From: Fremontodendron californicum
Lineage: Eukaryota > Streptophyta > Magnoliopsida > Malvales > Malvaceae
Direction: 5' to 3'
Assembly (NCBI GenBank): GCA_030761205.1
Contig: JAULJL010000015.1
Location: forward strand, 15,443,501 to 15,507,500
Length of the DNA stretch: 64,000 bases
The position numbers and the translations under genes were made by a program. This document shows, in pieces, positions 48,831 to 61,385 of this stretch. The notes below the pieces were generated by a model. The model saw only the letters and a program-made list of their open reading frames with translations. It was not told where the DNA came from and made no database searches. The number at the start of each line of letters is the position of its first letter. Positions within the stretch are counted from its first letter, which is position 1.

Positions 48831-49399
48831 TTACATTCTGAAAGAGTAATTAACTGGTGAGCTGAAGAATATTCTATCTTCTTCAAGAATACCAAAAGTT
48901 CTATCCTTCCAAACATGATGCTTACCACTCCAAAAGAAATGTCAAATATCTAAAAGTCTAGAAGACCTTAATCTGAGTTAGAGGATTACAGTGAAAAAGA
49001 ACTTCAAAATACCAATCTCTAAAATAAAATAAAATAAATTGTTTCTCAGAGAGCTTCTGCTGCAGTTCGAATGCAAAAGCAGGCCTAGAGCAGCTCAGAA
49101 TACAAAAAGAAAAACAATGATGCCTAGGGTGAATGGTATTTTAGCAAGCTTTCAAGTTCTACTAAGTCATAGAAAACAAGTTTGTCATTTGATTTCATTG
49201 CTTAGTTTTACTGTCTTAACCAACTTGGCCATAAAGATGACCAATGGAATGAATTTTGACATGATTAATAATAATTTGAAAGTGAAGCCTTGCTTTGGCT
49301 TTCATCATATACGTGCTTAATATATTTCTTATCCTACTATTCTGAGATTGGTAATGAAGGTAACAACAGGAAATTCATAGCCACCTAATGATTTTGTAG

Positions 49400-52300
49400 T
49401 CAGTTCTTGAGATTGCCGATGTCATCTTGATAATCGCAATCACCGCCATGAAGAAAATGTTCCCTGCAGATACAAAGAACAGACTGACATGTCATTCATC
49501 AAAGAATAACATGGCAAGGGAACAGAAATAAGGACGACAGCGGAAGGGACGGAATTATGGTTCTCCGCAAGTACAAAACATAGAAGCCCCAATGACATGT
49601 AAATTCTGAGAAACAATAAGATAAAGCAGACAATGTGCATGAAAGTTGACATTATACAAGGAGCCATAAGGTAGAAATCATGTGCTACTCAAAAGATTGA
49701 AAAAAAAAAAAAGTATCGAACATGAAATCCTACGAATGAAGCCCAAAAAGGGAAGAAGTACCTCAGTCTCTCACAAAGACGTGCTAAAGCATCCGACCCA
49801 GTTCGAGAAGCAACATCCTCAATCTCTGCAGCATTTGATAAGGTCACACTATCTGCAAGCCTAAACTCGCAAAGTTCTTTCAAGGAACATGCATCAGTCA
49901 ATACAGCAGAATGACCACCACCAGCTGCTAGTTTTCGCACTTCACCAACACACCTACAATATAGTATTGTCATCAAAACGAAAACCACAAAATGTTGCAA
50001 AATCTATGACACAACAATTTGGCTATGCATACCAATCAACTGGTGATGGATACCATGCATAAATAGATTTCTGATTAGCTGCCTGACCATAACTATTATA
50101 ACCCCATCCATGAATTCTTCCATCTTTCAAACAAATAAGTGTGTGAGAATGTCCACAAGCAACGAGCTGGACACCAGTGGGGACAACCAAAGCAGGGATA
50201 TTACGAAAGAATGAATCATTAGGGTCGCATGAAAAGATTCCTGTTTGAGGGCCAAGGCCTAGCTGTCCTACTTGACCACCACCCCAGGCGTAAAGCGCTC
50301 CCTTTGAAGTTAAAGCACAAGTATGTACCCCACCACAAGCAACATCCTTTATGCATATACCATCAAGAGCAACTACTCTCCTTGGCAATAGCTCTTTATC
50401 ACCAGATTGAAGGGAACTGTGTCCAAGTTGACCCATGTTTCCTAGACCCCAAGTATAGCTGCAATAGACAAAGCGAATAATCATCAATGATAAAATCTTT
50501 GTTGACAAGGGTAAAATCTTAATCTAAGATTCTTTGAACACGTGATGAATAATGTCTGTTGATATAGAACATGAGTGTATGGTAATGCTTGTATGCATGT
50601 TGCACATTGGAACATGCATGAATGTTTAAATCCTAAAAACACCATTAAGAATAGTATTACTCAAGGAACTGATGTGGAGATAGCAAGCTCCAATAAAAGC
50701 CTAACTAACAAGAAACTCAAGAATCAGATTTCTCTAAAAAGTATGACTACCATAAATGCAAAATGCATGAAAACGAGCTTCATGCACTGAGAGTGTGAAT
50801 TCATAGAGTTCGAATATTTTTTTAATTTTTATGAAAATATGACCCTTCATTTCATGGTATAACCAAAGTGAGGGAACACCGGAACAGAGACTTGCATATC
50901 AGAATTCATCTCATTTCCAAGCCGTCACAAAAAGTAACTAACTTGTTTAATGCGGATAACCACAATTGTCTCCCCCCCCCCTTTCTCCTTTTTTTTCTTG
51001 GTAAGTGAAAAATAAAATCAGAAAGAGATAGTAGATCTGCTAAGATGTAATGCCTGTTAAACCCGGAAATACATAAACTAAAGAATCAAGTCTCGAAGAG
51101 CTTTGATAATGGTAACTCTATCCCCTCAAAAGCTCTTCAATTTCTTTCTTTCCCTCCTCCAAAATTAAGGAATGAAATAAAATCAATCATTTTTCTTCTA
51201 TCTGTACAAGCATGTACACCCTTTGAAACCCACAATTCCTCTCCAATTGAAACTGCCATAACCCAAGTGATGTGGATAACCACAATTCTTATACTTAAAC
51301 TCAGATCTTATCTCCATCTAGTAAGTCCTTTGGATAACTTACACCTCGCCTTTTTCAGAAACAGCTGCAGTGTGGCACTCCCCACATGACACTTGGGTAA
51401 TCTTCACAAGCTCAGGCGCCTCATCAAGGAATTTTGCATATGCACTTATCACACGAGCCCCCTGTAATCCTTCAGAAGTAACGCCTCTGCCAAGCTGACC
51501 ATACTCATTATAGCCTGGTTTATCAGAACAGTAATAAATATTGATTAATAGGTGGCAAGAAACTAGCATGAGTTCTTAAGTTTCCTTCCCTAGATCTAGG
51601 TTCTGTCTAGAATGAGGTGCATAGGCACAATAACTGTATGCAATAAACTATGAATATATTTGCAAACTGTAGTCAGGAAATAAATTATGATAACGTGAAG
51701 TAGTAAGCCTTACCCCAAGCTTGTAGTAGGCCTTCCTCTGATAAAGCAACTACATGAGCTGCTCCACAGGACACTTGACGGATGATCTGTAATAAACCAA
51801 ATGCATATTAATCTCATATAATAGAGCATTCAACAAACAGTTGCAGAACACCTGATCCTTGGTTATGAATCATGATAAAAATATATGCGGAAAAATATCA
51901 GTCAAACAAATAACAATGGAAATTTTTGGTAAATTCAATGAGAGACAACTAATAAAGGATGATGAAAGATTAGGCCACTTAAGCAGAAAGTTGAACGAGA
52001 AAGCTACAAGCTACAATATATTTGTTTCAAACAGAAACTGGAAAAGGAAATGGAAACTCCATGTTACAGAATTCAATTGAAGTTAATGAAGGAGTAATAT
52101 AGTTGGGTCTTTTTTTCTCTCATATTTGTGCATGAGTGTCATCAAAGTGGAGTTTCTCCATGTGTGGTTAGTTAATAGACTGATTGAAGGAACAACCTGC
52201 GGGCCTGAAAATCAATCGGAAAAGTCAGCTTATTTCTCTACTAGGTCATGAGCTAGACAGCATGTTTGTATAGCGGCATGTTAAAATAGCTAAAACAACC

Positions 52301-53936
52301 CAGGATAGTATTAGAGCAAACAATACTGCAAAAATCTCCTACATGTTAGGTCATGACTTATTCAAGCAAAGCAATCCTCAGCTCATTTGTTTAAGAAGGA
52401 GATGGCAGGAACCACCCATTTGGTTCTGAGTAAAAACTGAGCCCGGAGAACAAAAATGTCTAAAAGTGGTTAGCAAGAAGAAGCCCTAAAGGGTTTTTTT
52501 GTTTTTCCTTGACAGGAAACAAAAATTTTAAAATAAATAAAAGCCTCAAACTTCATTTATAGGACCATGAAGAATAAAAGAAAGGATCAAAAAAAGCAAC
52601 AAAACAGCAACATCTCTTGGGTTGAAGACATCAGGAGTTGAAGACAATACCGTGTTAGGAGTGAACGCGCCCCAAAATAAACGAGGTAAATTTGATCCCT
52701 GTAATCAGAAGAGAAGTAATTTGAAAGAGAGATTAATATTAGTTAAAAATCTAAAAAGCACCAATGATTCTATAAATATAAATTGTACTACCTGATTTTG
52801 TCCCCAAATCCAAAGTCTACTTGTTGAGATGGTCCCATCATTTTCACGAGGTTCTGCAATAGCAGCAGTGCAATGTGCCCCACAAGATACAAATTTCACA
52901 AACTCTGTCTGCAATTGATTTACTTTCTTTGGGTGTTTCCTCCCCTCCTCAGTGCCATCTCCCAATTGACCAAACTCATTAGCACCTAGCAAGATGCATC
53001 AAAATATAGTTCTTCTTTTTTTCCTGATATGATCATACAAAAACAACAATAACAGCCACATCTCTAGCAAAGAGAACTTCATTTATCTTTCCAATTGTCA
53101 GTAGCATAACACCTTCACAGGTTCACTTATCAAAACAATCTACACCAATGACAAATGTCATGTATAACCATTCACACTAAAGATAAATTCTCATCAACAA
53201 GGAGATGGTCCGCAATCAAATTAGCTATTAGTAATATAATTCAAGCAATACAAACAATCAAATCACCTCAAAGGAAACCAAACAATACAAAAAATACATC
53301 ACCACACCTCAAAAAATTCCAGCCATCAGCAACAGAAGTTAATAGCAAGATCAATACAATCAGAGCAAAGGAGCAGAAAATACCAAAGCTACCACAACCT
53401 TCAAACTTGAATTACAACAGAAAAACTTAAAAGGGATTTATTAAATGAAAGAACAAACTCCAGGAGAAAAGTAACCCATTGGATGCCAAAACTAATAGAA
53501 TCACATCAACTTAACCAACCAATACAACAAACACAACATTCTCAATATCCTCCACAATTTCAAGCCATCAAGAACAGAACTCAAATGGCCAGAAAACACA
53601 TCATTATCAAAAATGGAAAAAGAAAGAAAACAAAAAATCAAATATAAAGATTGCTCATTTGAGTAAAACAAACAAACCCCAAGTGAATAATGACCCATCT
53701 GAGGCCACAGCCGCAGTATGCTCACGGCCACAAGCGATATCCAACCAGCGGGCATTAGCCCCCGCTGGACACCCAAAAAGCTCTGGAGATAGCTGTTTAG
53801 GAATCCTCAATTGTTGCTCTTTCCCTCTCCTACCAGTCTGGCCACTATGATTATATCCCCACACATAAATTGCACTCTTTGTTGGAATATTCACAGAACG
53901 GGTCATTGTTTCACCAATAATTGCATCAACATCCAT
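49400..53936 (-). CDS. RCC1-repeat family protein, 475 aa
   Basis: Eight coding exons on the minus strand: 53678-53936, 52792-52985, 52651-52698, 51714-51786, 51343-51514, 50033-50458, 49762-49953 and 49400-49463; all GT-AG and phases join. The start MDVDAIIGETMTRSVNIPTK directly follows the acceptor of a leader intron. Seven blades each show the RCC1 signature: CGREHTAAV, CGAHCTAAI, CGAAHVVAL, CGECHTAAV, CGGVHTCAL, CGHSHTLIC and GGGHSAVL, predicting a seven-bladed propeller. A short C-terminal tail (about 410-475) follows. The UVR8 hallmark GWRHT is absent, so UV-B reception is unlikely. The family includes nucleotide-exchange factors and scaffolds; the specific role is unknown. Length and order match the Arabidopsis RCC1 protein At3g02300 as I recall it. 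Confidence 0.93.
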
Positions 53937-54445
53937 CTATTTACAAACAAATATACATGCAAAAAATGAGAACAAGCTCGCAACATTAGTTGAAAATTCA
54001 AGGTTTTGCAATGATTAAGGAAAAATCATAAGGGTGGTTTTTAGCAATTTATCTATGATATGTAATTTCTATAAATTTAACAAAAACAAAAGATGAAAAT
54101 TAAAGGGTTTTTTTTTTTCAATTGACATTACTTGTGTTTGACTGTTTGGTAGGTGGGGAAATGGAGGAAAGGAAAGGAAAATTTAAATAAGAAAATCCCA
54201 GACGGAAATTCAAGTGCTTTTAAATTAATAAGGCAAAGATTGATGATACTACATGTGTTTGATTGATAGGAAAATGGAGGAAGAGAAAGGAGACCTTTTT
54301 TTTGGTACAAAGGAAAGGAGACTTTAAAAAGAAAAAATTGATTTTTTTTTTCTAGAATCAGTTGATCCATTTATAATTCAAGAATGCATTCATTGAATTC
54401 AAAAGAAATCAGAAAATGAATTCGAGAAAATTTTGAAGAACTTAC
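53937..54445 (-). other. Leader intron of the RCC1 gene
   Basis: The minus strand shows the donor TTGAG/GTAAGT at 54445 and an acceptor TTGTAAATAG ending right before the start codon. This gives a 509-bp intron splitting the 5' untranslated region. Predicted from splice signals only. Confidence 0.55.
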
Positions 54446-54531
54446 CTCAATTTTGAGAATGAAATTGGAATTGAATTTCTTCGAGAAAAAAAAATAGTAA
54501 ATTGAGATTTTATTACAAGACAAGACAAGAA

Positions 54532-54563
54532 AGGCAAAGGCAAAGACAAAGACAAAGACAAAG
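54532..54563. repeat. CAAAGR hexamer repeat near the RCC1 leader exon
   Basis: GGCAAAGGCAAAGACAAAGA continues as GACAAA units, five in all. It lies close to the expected transcription start of the RCC1 gene. Confidence 0.8.
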
Positions 54564-56028
54564 TCTTTCTTTTGGATTTAATAACGGGTGGTGTTCCAGG
54601 AACTTGGGAATCGGGTCGGATCTAGTCGGGTTTGAAAATTATGAGGGACTCGAATATTCTAGACCAAAGTAAACGTCTATAAAAAAAATTTAAGGGATAA
54701 ATGTAATTTTACGTCTGCACCAGAAATCTTCTAGATACAAGAAATCGTATATAAATGTAATTTTTTTTTTTTTTTAAGTTTGTTTTTTAAAATTTTAAAA
54801 TCAACACTATAATTCTATTTTTATTCTATGAATCAATACATTTTTTAAAAATAAAATATTAGATATGTCGGGATAATTATTTAATTCTTTCTTTGATTTT
54901 TAGTAAATTTGTAAGTGTTTGGAGGAACAGAAAATTGTGCAGAGGGGGAGAAAAAGAAACAGATTTTTATTTTATTTTTTCATATTCATAAAATCGAGTC
55001 ATTTCATAAATAAATAAATAAAAAGTAGTACTAAGTTTATTAAAATTATTTCTTAATTTAATGAAATTCAGATTCCCTTATCCATGTTAAAATTAAATAA
55101 ACATTACATAATAAAAATTTTAAATTATTATTATTGATAAAACTAGGAGATTGGAATAATGATTTAAGTGGAGAAATTTTTTATGGTACAAGTGAGCAAT
55201 ATAGTCCAAAAGATCATTACTCTTTTATACATTTTTTTAAAAAAAATTATTGCAATCATAAATTGGTAAAAGAAAAATTTTATTGTTAACATAGAAATTA
55301 ATAAGAAATTGAAATTCAATCCTTGTTAATTTCAATGAATTGATTCAACCTTTATTTTCATTTTTCCTTTTAAATCAAATCATTCACATTGTGCACATGA
55401 AACACTTTCATATTAAGATATCACTAAAAAAAAAAAAAATCTATTAAAGTTGGTCAATGTGGTTGCTGGGTACTTTTTCCTTTTTCTTTTATATTATATA
55501 TATATATATATATTAAAAAAATTTATTGGTATATTTACTATATAAGAAAAATCTCACTTCAAAATTCAATTAAAAGTCTCTATTGAATTGAATCAGATCG
55601 GACCAAATACAAATAAAAACATTTACTTGTTTAAGATCCAATCCGGTTCGTCGAATTCAAAAAATTCATTTTATTATTTAAAATATATCAAAATATTAAA
55701 ATATTTATATTTTTTATAATTAAATTTAAATAATAATTTATTTATTAAATAATAATTTAAATCGAACCAAATCAAGTCGAATCTAAAATATTCTATCCAA
55801 ACCGAACAAGTCTAAATTCAACCCTACAAATACAAAGGTGAAAAGTTTTTATGTTTGGAAGTAGGTGAAAATGAAAGATTGACAATGTCTTTGACATGAT
55901 AACCAGGCTCCATCCCACAGAGTAGCAAAATCTACAAGTCTAAATCTATTAATCCTCTTTAACTATTAAGATCTGTTTCTCCTCTGCCCCCTTATTTCCT
56001 ACACCAATTTTAACCAAGCACATAAAAT

Positions 56029-56204
56029 CTATATTACTCGAACTCGGGTCTGAGTATTGAATACGGGTATGTATCTGACATTCAGTTTTTCTAAGTTTTT
56101 CCATATATTTGAAAGATCCTTAAAAGATCATATCCCTATACGAATGTCCAAATATACGTTGAATACGAATATTTCAAGAAAAATGAAGAGTGGAAGCAAT
56201 ATAG
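56029..56204. repeat. MITE family A, copy 6 (downstream of RING gene)
   Basis: CTATATTACTCGAACTCGGG at the left, GAAGAGTGGAAGCAATATAG at the right, with GATCATATCCCTATAC inside. Confidence 0.75.
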
Positions 56205-56294
56205 CACAAAATACTAATGATTCCAATGTAATAATGAGTGAAACTTTGGCACAAAATACTAATGATTCCAATGTAATAATGAGTGAAATTTTGG
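56204..56294. repeat. 45-bp tandem duplication
   Basis: Two near-identical units beginning GCACAAAATACTAATGATTC start at 56204 and 56249, directly at the edge of the family A MITE. Confidence 0.9.
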
Positions 56295-56590
56295 GATACA
56301 TCATAGCTTCCCCAAATCCACACTTCTTCCCATTGATAAATAAACTATTCTCAGAAGAACTTTAGTGAGATTTCCAACAACCATGCATGCTTTCTTTTTC
56401 CTCTACTTAAAGCCTAAAGGGTTACAAAGAGAATGTACTTACAATCTTTATACACAACATATTTCGTATTTACGATATGCGACAAACTCTTAATCCTGCA
56501 GTATTCACAAAGGACTGTAGATGTCTTTTTTTGGTTCTCTGTCTTCTGTTGTTGCTGGTTTTCATCCACAACGAAACCTTTCAAGCAAGA

Positions 56591-59500
56591 TTAAGTTGTT
56601 TCATCGAACACCATAACCTGGAAAAAAAGCAAACAAAAGAAATGCCAAGTTAGATGAGAAAAATTTAGGTAACAATGGAGTATAGGCAAACTATTTTCAT
56701 TTTCTAATGTATCATACTCGATATAAAGCTTCGGAAGTACAATTTTATCATCACTAGATCAAATGTCTAAGAAAAGAAAAGAAAAGTGAACCATAAACAT
56801 AAAAATTCAGGGAATAAAATGAATGCTGGAGTTTCCCACAATGATCTTTAAACTCCATATGCAAACAGAGTGTTTAAATTACATCCTGCCACGACCTAAT
56901 CAAGAATACAGCATCAGCATTTACAGTGCCGCGTGCATTTAGAGAAGTAAAAGGAGATGGAACGCAAAAGGCATCCCCCCACCAATCCTTTTATTATTAT
57001 TATTTGGAACTGAAAATATTTGACAAGTTGAGAAAGAATTGGTTAGTCTGAAGGAAATATTATCAGGCTTGAAAGCAACTTTGCTGTCTGGCCTTAACAT
57101 GCATGCTGACCACCAATTGCAGACCTAATTCAAAGTCCAATAATCTCTGCAATACCTCGTATATCTACGTAATCAACATCCAGTTAATGACAATTCTTCC
57201 CACTAGATTTCGACATTTCTGCTGCTAGTAAATAAAGATCAAAGAATATCATCTAAAACATGAGGCTCACCAAGCAAATATCATTTTTTGAGCCTAAAAT
57301 GCATATACCTGTTAAAAAAGTTAGTTTATTGCTGAAAATGGAAGACATCAAGATTGGCAGAGGAAACAGATAAAGAAGATAGGAAACCAAGAAGACTGCA
57401 CAGATAACTAGAAAAATGATGAAAATCATTATTTGACCTGAAAATTACCAGGTGCTGGTTTTTGGATAAGCACCCTACAGAGTGTTGGTAGTTCGAACTC
57501 ATTTTACAAACAACAATTCATTTGTTATCTTCTAATTTTCATTTTTTTTTTTATCTATTTCTACTTGTTTCATGACCTATGTTGCTTCGATTCTTCATTT
57601 TTCTTGAAGTACCCATGTCCGACGCATATCTAAACATGAGTATGAAGATATGATCCTCCAAGGACCTTCCAAATACATGGAAATCTTAGAAAAAAATTGA
57701 AAATACCCGTGTCCTACACTCACACCCGAGTCCGAGTAACATAGTTCATGACTATTTATCTATACATCAATCTTTTGAGTTCTGACACACAGGATGACTG
57801 GGAAGACACTTCGAGGATAAGTTAGATTGTCACTTGAAAAATAAACAGAAAGGAAAACGTAAGAAAAAGCGTTTTCCTCATGTTTTTCCTACCCATCAAA
57901 ACAAGATGGGAACTTCAATTTCTGTAGTTTCCTTTACAGTTAATTTTTCCAATTAGCTTTTGTTTCCATCACTTTTGTTACAACAAACAAAGAGTAAGTA
58001 TTTCATCCAAGAAAAGAAGAAACGATATTGTCATTCAACATCTAAACATGAGAAATCCATTAAAATAGAACTTATTGAAAAGCTACATATACTAAAATAC
58101 AACCATTAATGTGCATGAGTGTTGATAAACAAACCAATACATATGCACTTTTACCACATTGGTTATACATATTTTAATAAAAGGAGAAAGCAACACAAGA
58201 ACTTTGAAAAGATATCAAAGGCAAATTAGAATGCTAATGCTTGTAAACCTTGAACATCCTAGTAAATTGGAAGTCTAGAAAGAAAAGAAACAGTTGATCA
58301 AGCAGGATAAAATACAAACAACATGGCTGTTGATGGATTATTTATTATCATGGAGATGAAAAAGCTAACTAGAACAAAAAGGTTACCTTTCCACAGACTG
58401 CACAGTTTTCACTTCTCTCCATCCATTCATAAATGCAACCAAGATGGAAATGGTGGAAACATTTTGTTACTATCTTGGGATTCTCTGGAGTATATTCTGC
58501 ACATAAATGATATCGATAAGTTTAAAAAGAAGATAATATATCTATTAAAGCTCAACATATTATGATTCGTAAATTATCAATTTGTTATAGCAATGATTTT
58601 TTCTAATATAAATGACGTAGTATAAAACTATGGATTGATTGCAATGTCACGATTAAATCAAGGTTGCTTAATCATCAATCAGTATAATATGTGCCCAATT
58701 AACGGTGCAAGCATCCAGGTTACAGAAGCAAGGTATAGTAGAAATTTAGCAGTTCAATGCATCTTTCCTTCCTAAGTTCTAGCAAAGCTTGGCCTATTTA
58801 GCGAGTCATTGAGGAAACCTTCTTGTTAGAGAGGAATAGACAAGTCAATTGTGGCATGCATTTAACTTTGATCACATGAAACGTGAGAGATTCTAAATAG
58901 TGTTGAGTGCTACAAACTTCCAAAGGCTGAGGAACATAGCCCTACTATTCTTCACAACTATTAAGGCAAGTTAAGCAACAAGCATCCATTGTTCTTTTTT
59001 TTTTTTTTTTCTTTTTGAAATAAAGAATCCGCTGTTCTTAAGTAATCACGAGGTGAGAAAATTTTTTACTTTAGGTTCAAGCAAGTGCGACCACAAAAAA
59101 TGCACAAAACCACACACAAGCATACAAATGAAAGATGTTGGAGTTTGGTTCAACAGGCCAGAACCCTGCTAGGTTGGTAAGCAAGAAATAGACAAGTGGT
59201 CAAGAGTCCAAACTAGTATAGGTGCATGCCAAAAATGCAAGTTGACCACCATTGCAGCATCATAGCAGATTAGCAATGATATCCAGTAAAAAAATTTCAC
59301 AGCATAATATAGTAGCTACAACACCATTAAAACTTGTCAAGAAAGATTACCTTCAAGACATGTTGGACAGACATCCTCCTCTTCTGCTAATGAATAGATG
59401 TACCGAATTCCAACCGGTGCTTTTGCTGATGAAAGTTTTTGTGAGGATTTAGAATGCTGCTCTTTTGAGCCTTGTTCACAAGCATTCCATTTGTCTCCTG

Positions 59501-60772
59501 TACTCAAATATTCTGAATCAGCATCATCTTCACCTCTTAAAGGCTCTGATTCCTCTTGTGAGTTCTCACGTCTTGAAACAAGACCATCATGTTGTAAGCA
59601 GGAATATCTGGTGTCCGCATCATAAGGCAAGGGCCTTGGAGGAGAACGGTACATGTCAGAGAGTGAGTTGTCTAGTGACGTAGAAGAGTTCATAGACCCC
59701 GTCCCCTGAATGGATGAAGGGACAGAATGCAATTCCCCTCTTCGGAATAATGTGGTATACTACAATTATAGGTACAAAAGAAAGAAAAGAAGGATAAACA
59801 TCTGGAACTCCATAAATGAAATAATTGAAGATAAACTTCCTCACCCCTTCAGGTTAACTTCCTCACCCCTACTATTAATCAAACACATGCTTCATAATGT
59901 AAACAATCAACTGATAATTTTATAAATTAGGTTAGTACTTCATGGTCCAGAATTGACTTCAGTAGATATCTGTTTACATAAAAGCCAATATAGGTAAATG
60001 CGATGGAATTTCCTAGATTGAGAACTCGGGTGTGAACACTACAAGAAGTTTTCACTTGCTCCAATAAACTATTAAGAGGATTCTAAACAAAACAGCTTTA
60101 GACACTGGCACATTGATTACCTTATTCTATCTTATTGCAGAAACGCACAGCCCCAAGCACATTATATAACCGCTTAGGAATTTTTCCCGACTTAGCAAAA
60201 TTGACAGAGAATTAAATCATATCTATGTAAAAGATCCACTGCAACTTATATTTCATTCTTTCAGCATTCTTTCCTTCACCAAACCTCTTCCCCCTGTAAC
60301 ACTCTGTCGAGGCTTCCACAAATATATAAGCCTGGGAGTGAGTAAAAAAGTTCACAAAGGACCTTGCTTGCATTAATAGTAGAGATGATCTTTGGTAAAT
60401 CATTATTACAATGCTCTAGACAAATTATTTGAAAATGATTCGCTAATGCCACCCACATGTGCCACAGAAAGAAAATAGAGTTAAAATTTCCAATAACAGG
60501 CCAAATTTTCGAAAATATATATGTGCAACGAAAGAAATACTCAATAGAATCATCATCATTATAACCTCAAGTGAGACATGAAAACAATGTGATTTGAAGA
60601 AATAATACTAGAGTCCAGAACAATGCTTATAAACAAGAATCAGAAAACATACCACGTGTACGAAATTCTGAACGAAGCAACTGAGGCACACACAGTTTCT
60701 ATATACGTTACTGTTGGGATTCATATAGTCCTCAAAATCCTCACCACGCAAGCAGCAACATACAGAACCCAT
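56591..60772 (-). CDS. RING-H2 E3 ubiquitin-protein ligase (At3g02290-like), 221 aa
   Basis: Four coding exons on the minus strand: 60653-60772, 59351-59759, 58387-58496 and a 27-bp last exon 56591-56617 (VMVFDETT and stop). All are GT-AG and in phase. The start MGSVCCCL was chosen over an in-frame upstream Met (60838) because the family begins this way; Gly2 with Cys5-7 suggests N-myristoylation and palmitoylation, so membrane anchoring is inferred. The middle (about 50-165) is Ser/Glu-rich and probably disordered. The RING-H2 ligands C171, C174, C189, H191, H194, C197, C208 and C211 have the spacing C-x2-C-x14-C-x-H-x2-H-x2-C-x10-C-x2-C. The usual Pro in the last CPVC is Ala (CAVC). It would transfer ubiquitin from an E2 to unknown substrates. 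Confidence 0.93.
57577..57744. repeat. MITE family A, copy 7, inverted (RING gene intron 3)
   Basis: The ends CTATGTTGCTTCGATTC and GAGTCCGAGTAACATAG are the clearest inverted pair of the family (14 of 17 bases). It lies in the intron between RING exons 3 and 4 (56618-58386). Confidence 0.85.
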
Positions 60773-61020
60773 AATGTTAACTTTTAAGCTTTCCCCTTCA
60801 GTTAAAAGTCTCCACACAACCTCATCAATAAAGCTCAACCATTCTAATTACACATATACATCAAGAACAAAGCTCTCGAAGCTAAAAAAAAAAGGCAATG
60901 AGAGAGGACGCTAAGCTCACAGAAGTCCCACCACCTCTGCAAACCAGTACCCCCCTCTCTCTTTTGTTTACAAAATGTCGAATGCCCTAGTATAATTTAG
61001 CTAAATAGCTCTTTCTTCAG

Positions 61021-61351
61021 CTGTAAAAGAAAAAAAATGTAAGTCAGTTTTGGGGACAATATAATCCAAATTGAGCAAACAAAAAAATCCTCATAGCAAG
61101 TTCACAATGCCGCTAGTAAAAAGCCAATAGCTTTCCTTTTGAGGTAAAAGAAAAAAGATATCCTTTTAGAGAATTGCTTGTCCAATTTTCCTTGTTTTTT
61201 TTTTTCTTAGAAAGTGACAATACGTTCAAGGCTTTGTTCATAATTAGCAAAAGGGTTCTTAGTAAGAAATGAATATACCAACAAAACAATCAAGAATCAA
61301 TTTGGGAATCAAAGATTACAGCTAAAATTTAATTCTTTATTGAATTTAACA

Positions 61352-61385
<34 letters not shown>

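Larger units (their letters stand above)
47062..49399. other. Convergent intergenic region between MADS-box and RCC1 genes
   Basis: It should hold the 3' untranslated regions of two converging genes. A family A MITE, a 40-base poly-T run and a degenerate repeat are present. No protein-like frame is seen, including no second MADS-box gene. Confidence 0.7.
54446..56590. other. Intergenic region between RCC1 leader and RING gene 3' end
   Basis: It should contain the RCC1 first leader exon and promoter (about 54446-54800) and the 3' flank of the RING gene. The rest is AT-rich with a MITE and small duplications. No gene seen. Confidence 0.6.

Noticed and set aside
47062..49399. Possible SEPALLATA-type gene next to the FUL-like gene
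   Set aside because: AP1/FUL and SEP genes are often neighbours, but no MADS or K domain frame was found here or elsewhere in the window.
49400..53936. RCC1 gene as a UVR8 orthologue
   Set aside because: The seven blades fit, but no GWRHT motif, the mark of the UVR8 UV-B pocket, is present.
60773..60838. Upstream in-frame Met as the start of the RING protein (22 extra residues)
   Set aside because: The MGSVCCCL start matches the family N terminus and its lipid-anchor pattern; the longer form would bury it.
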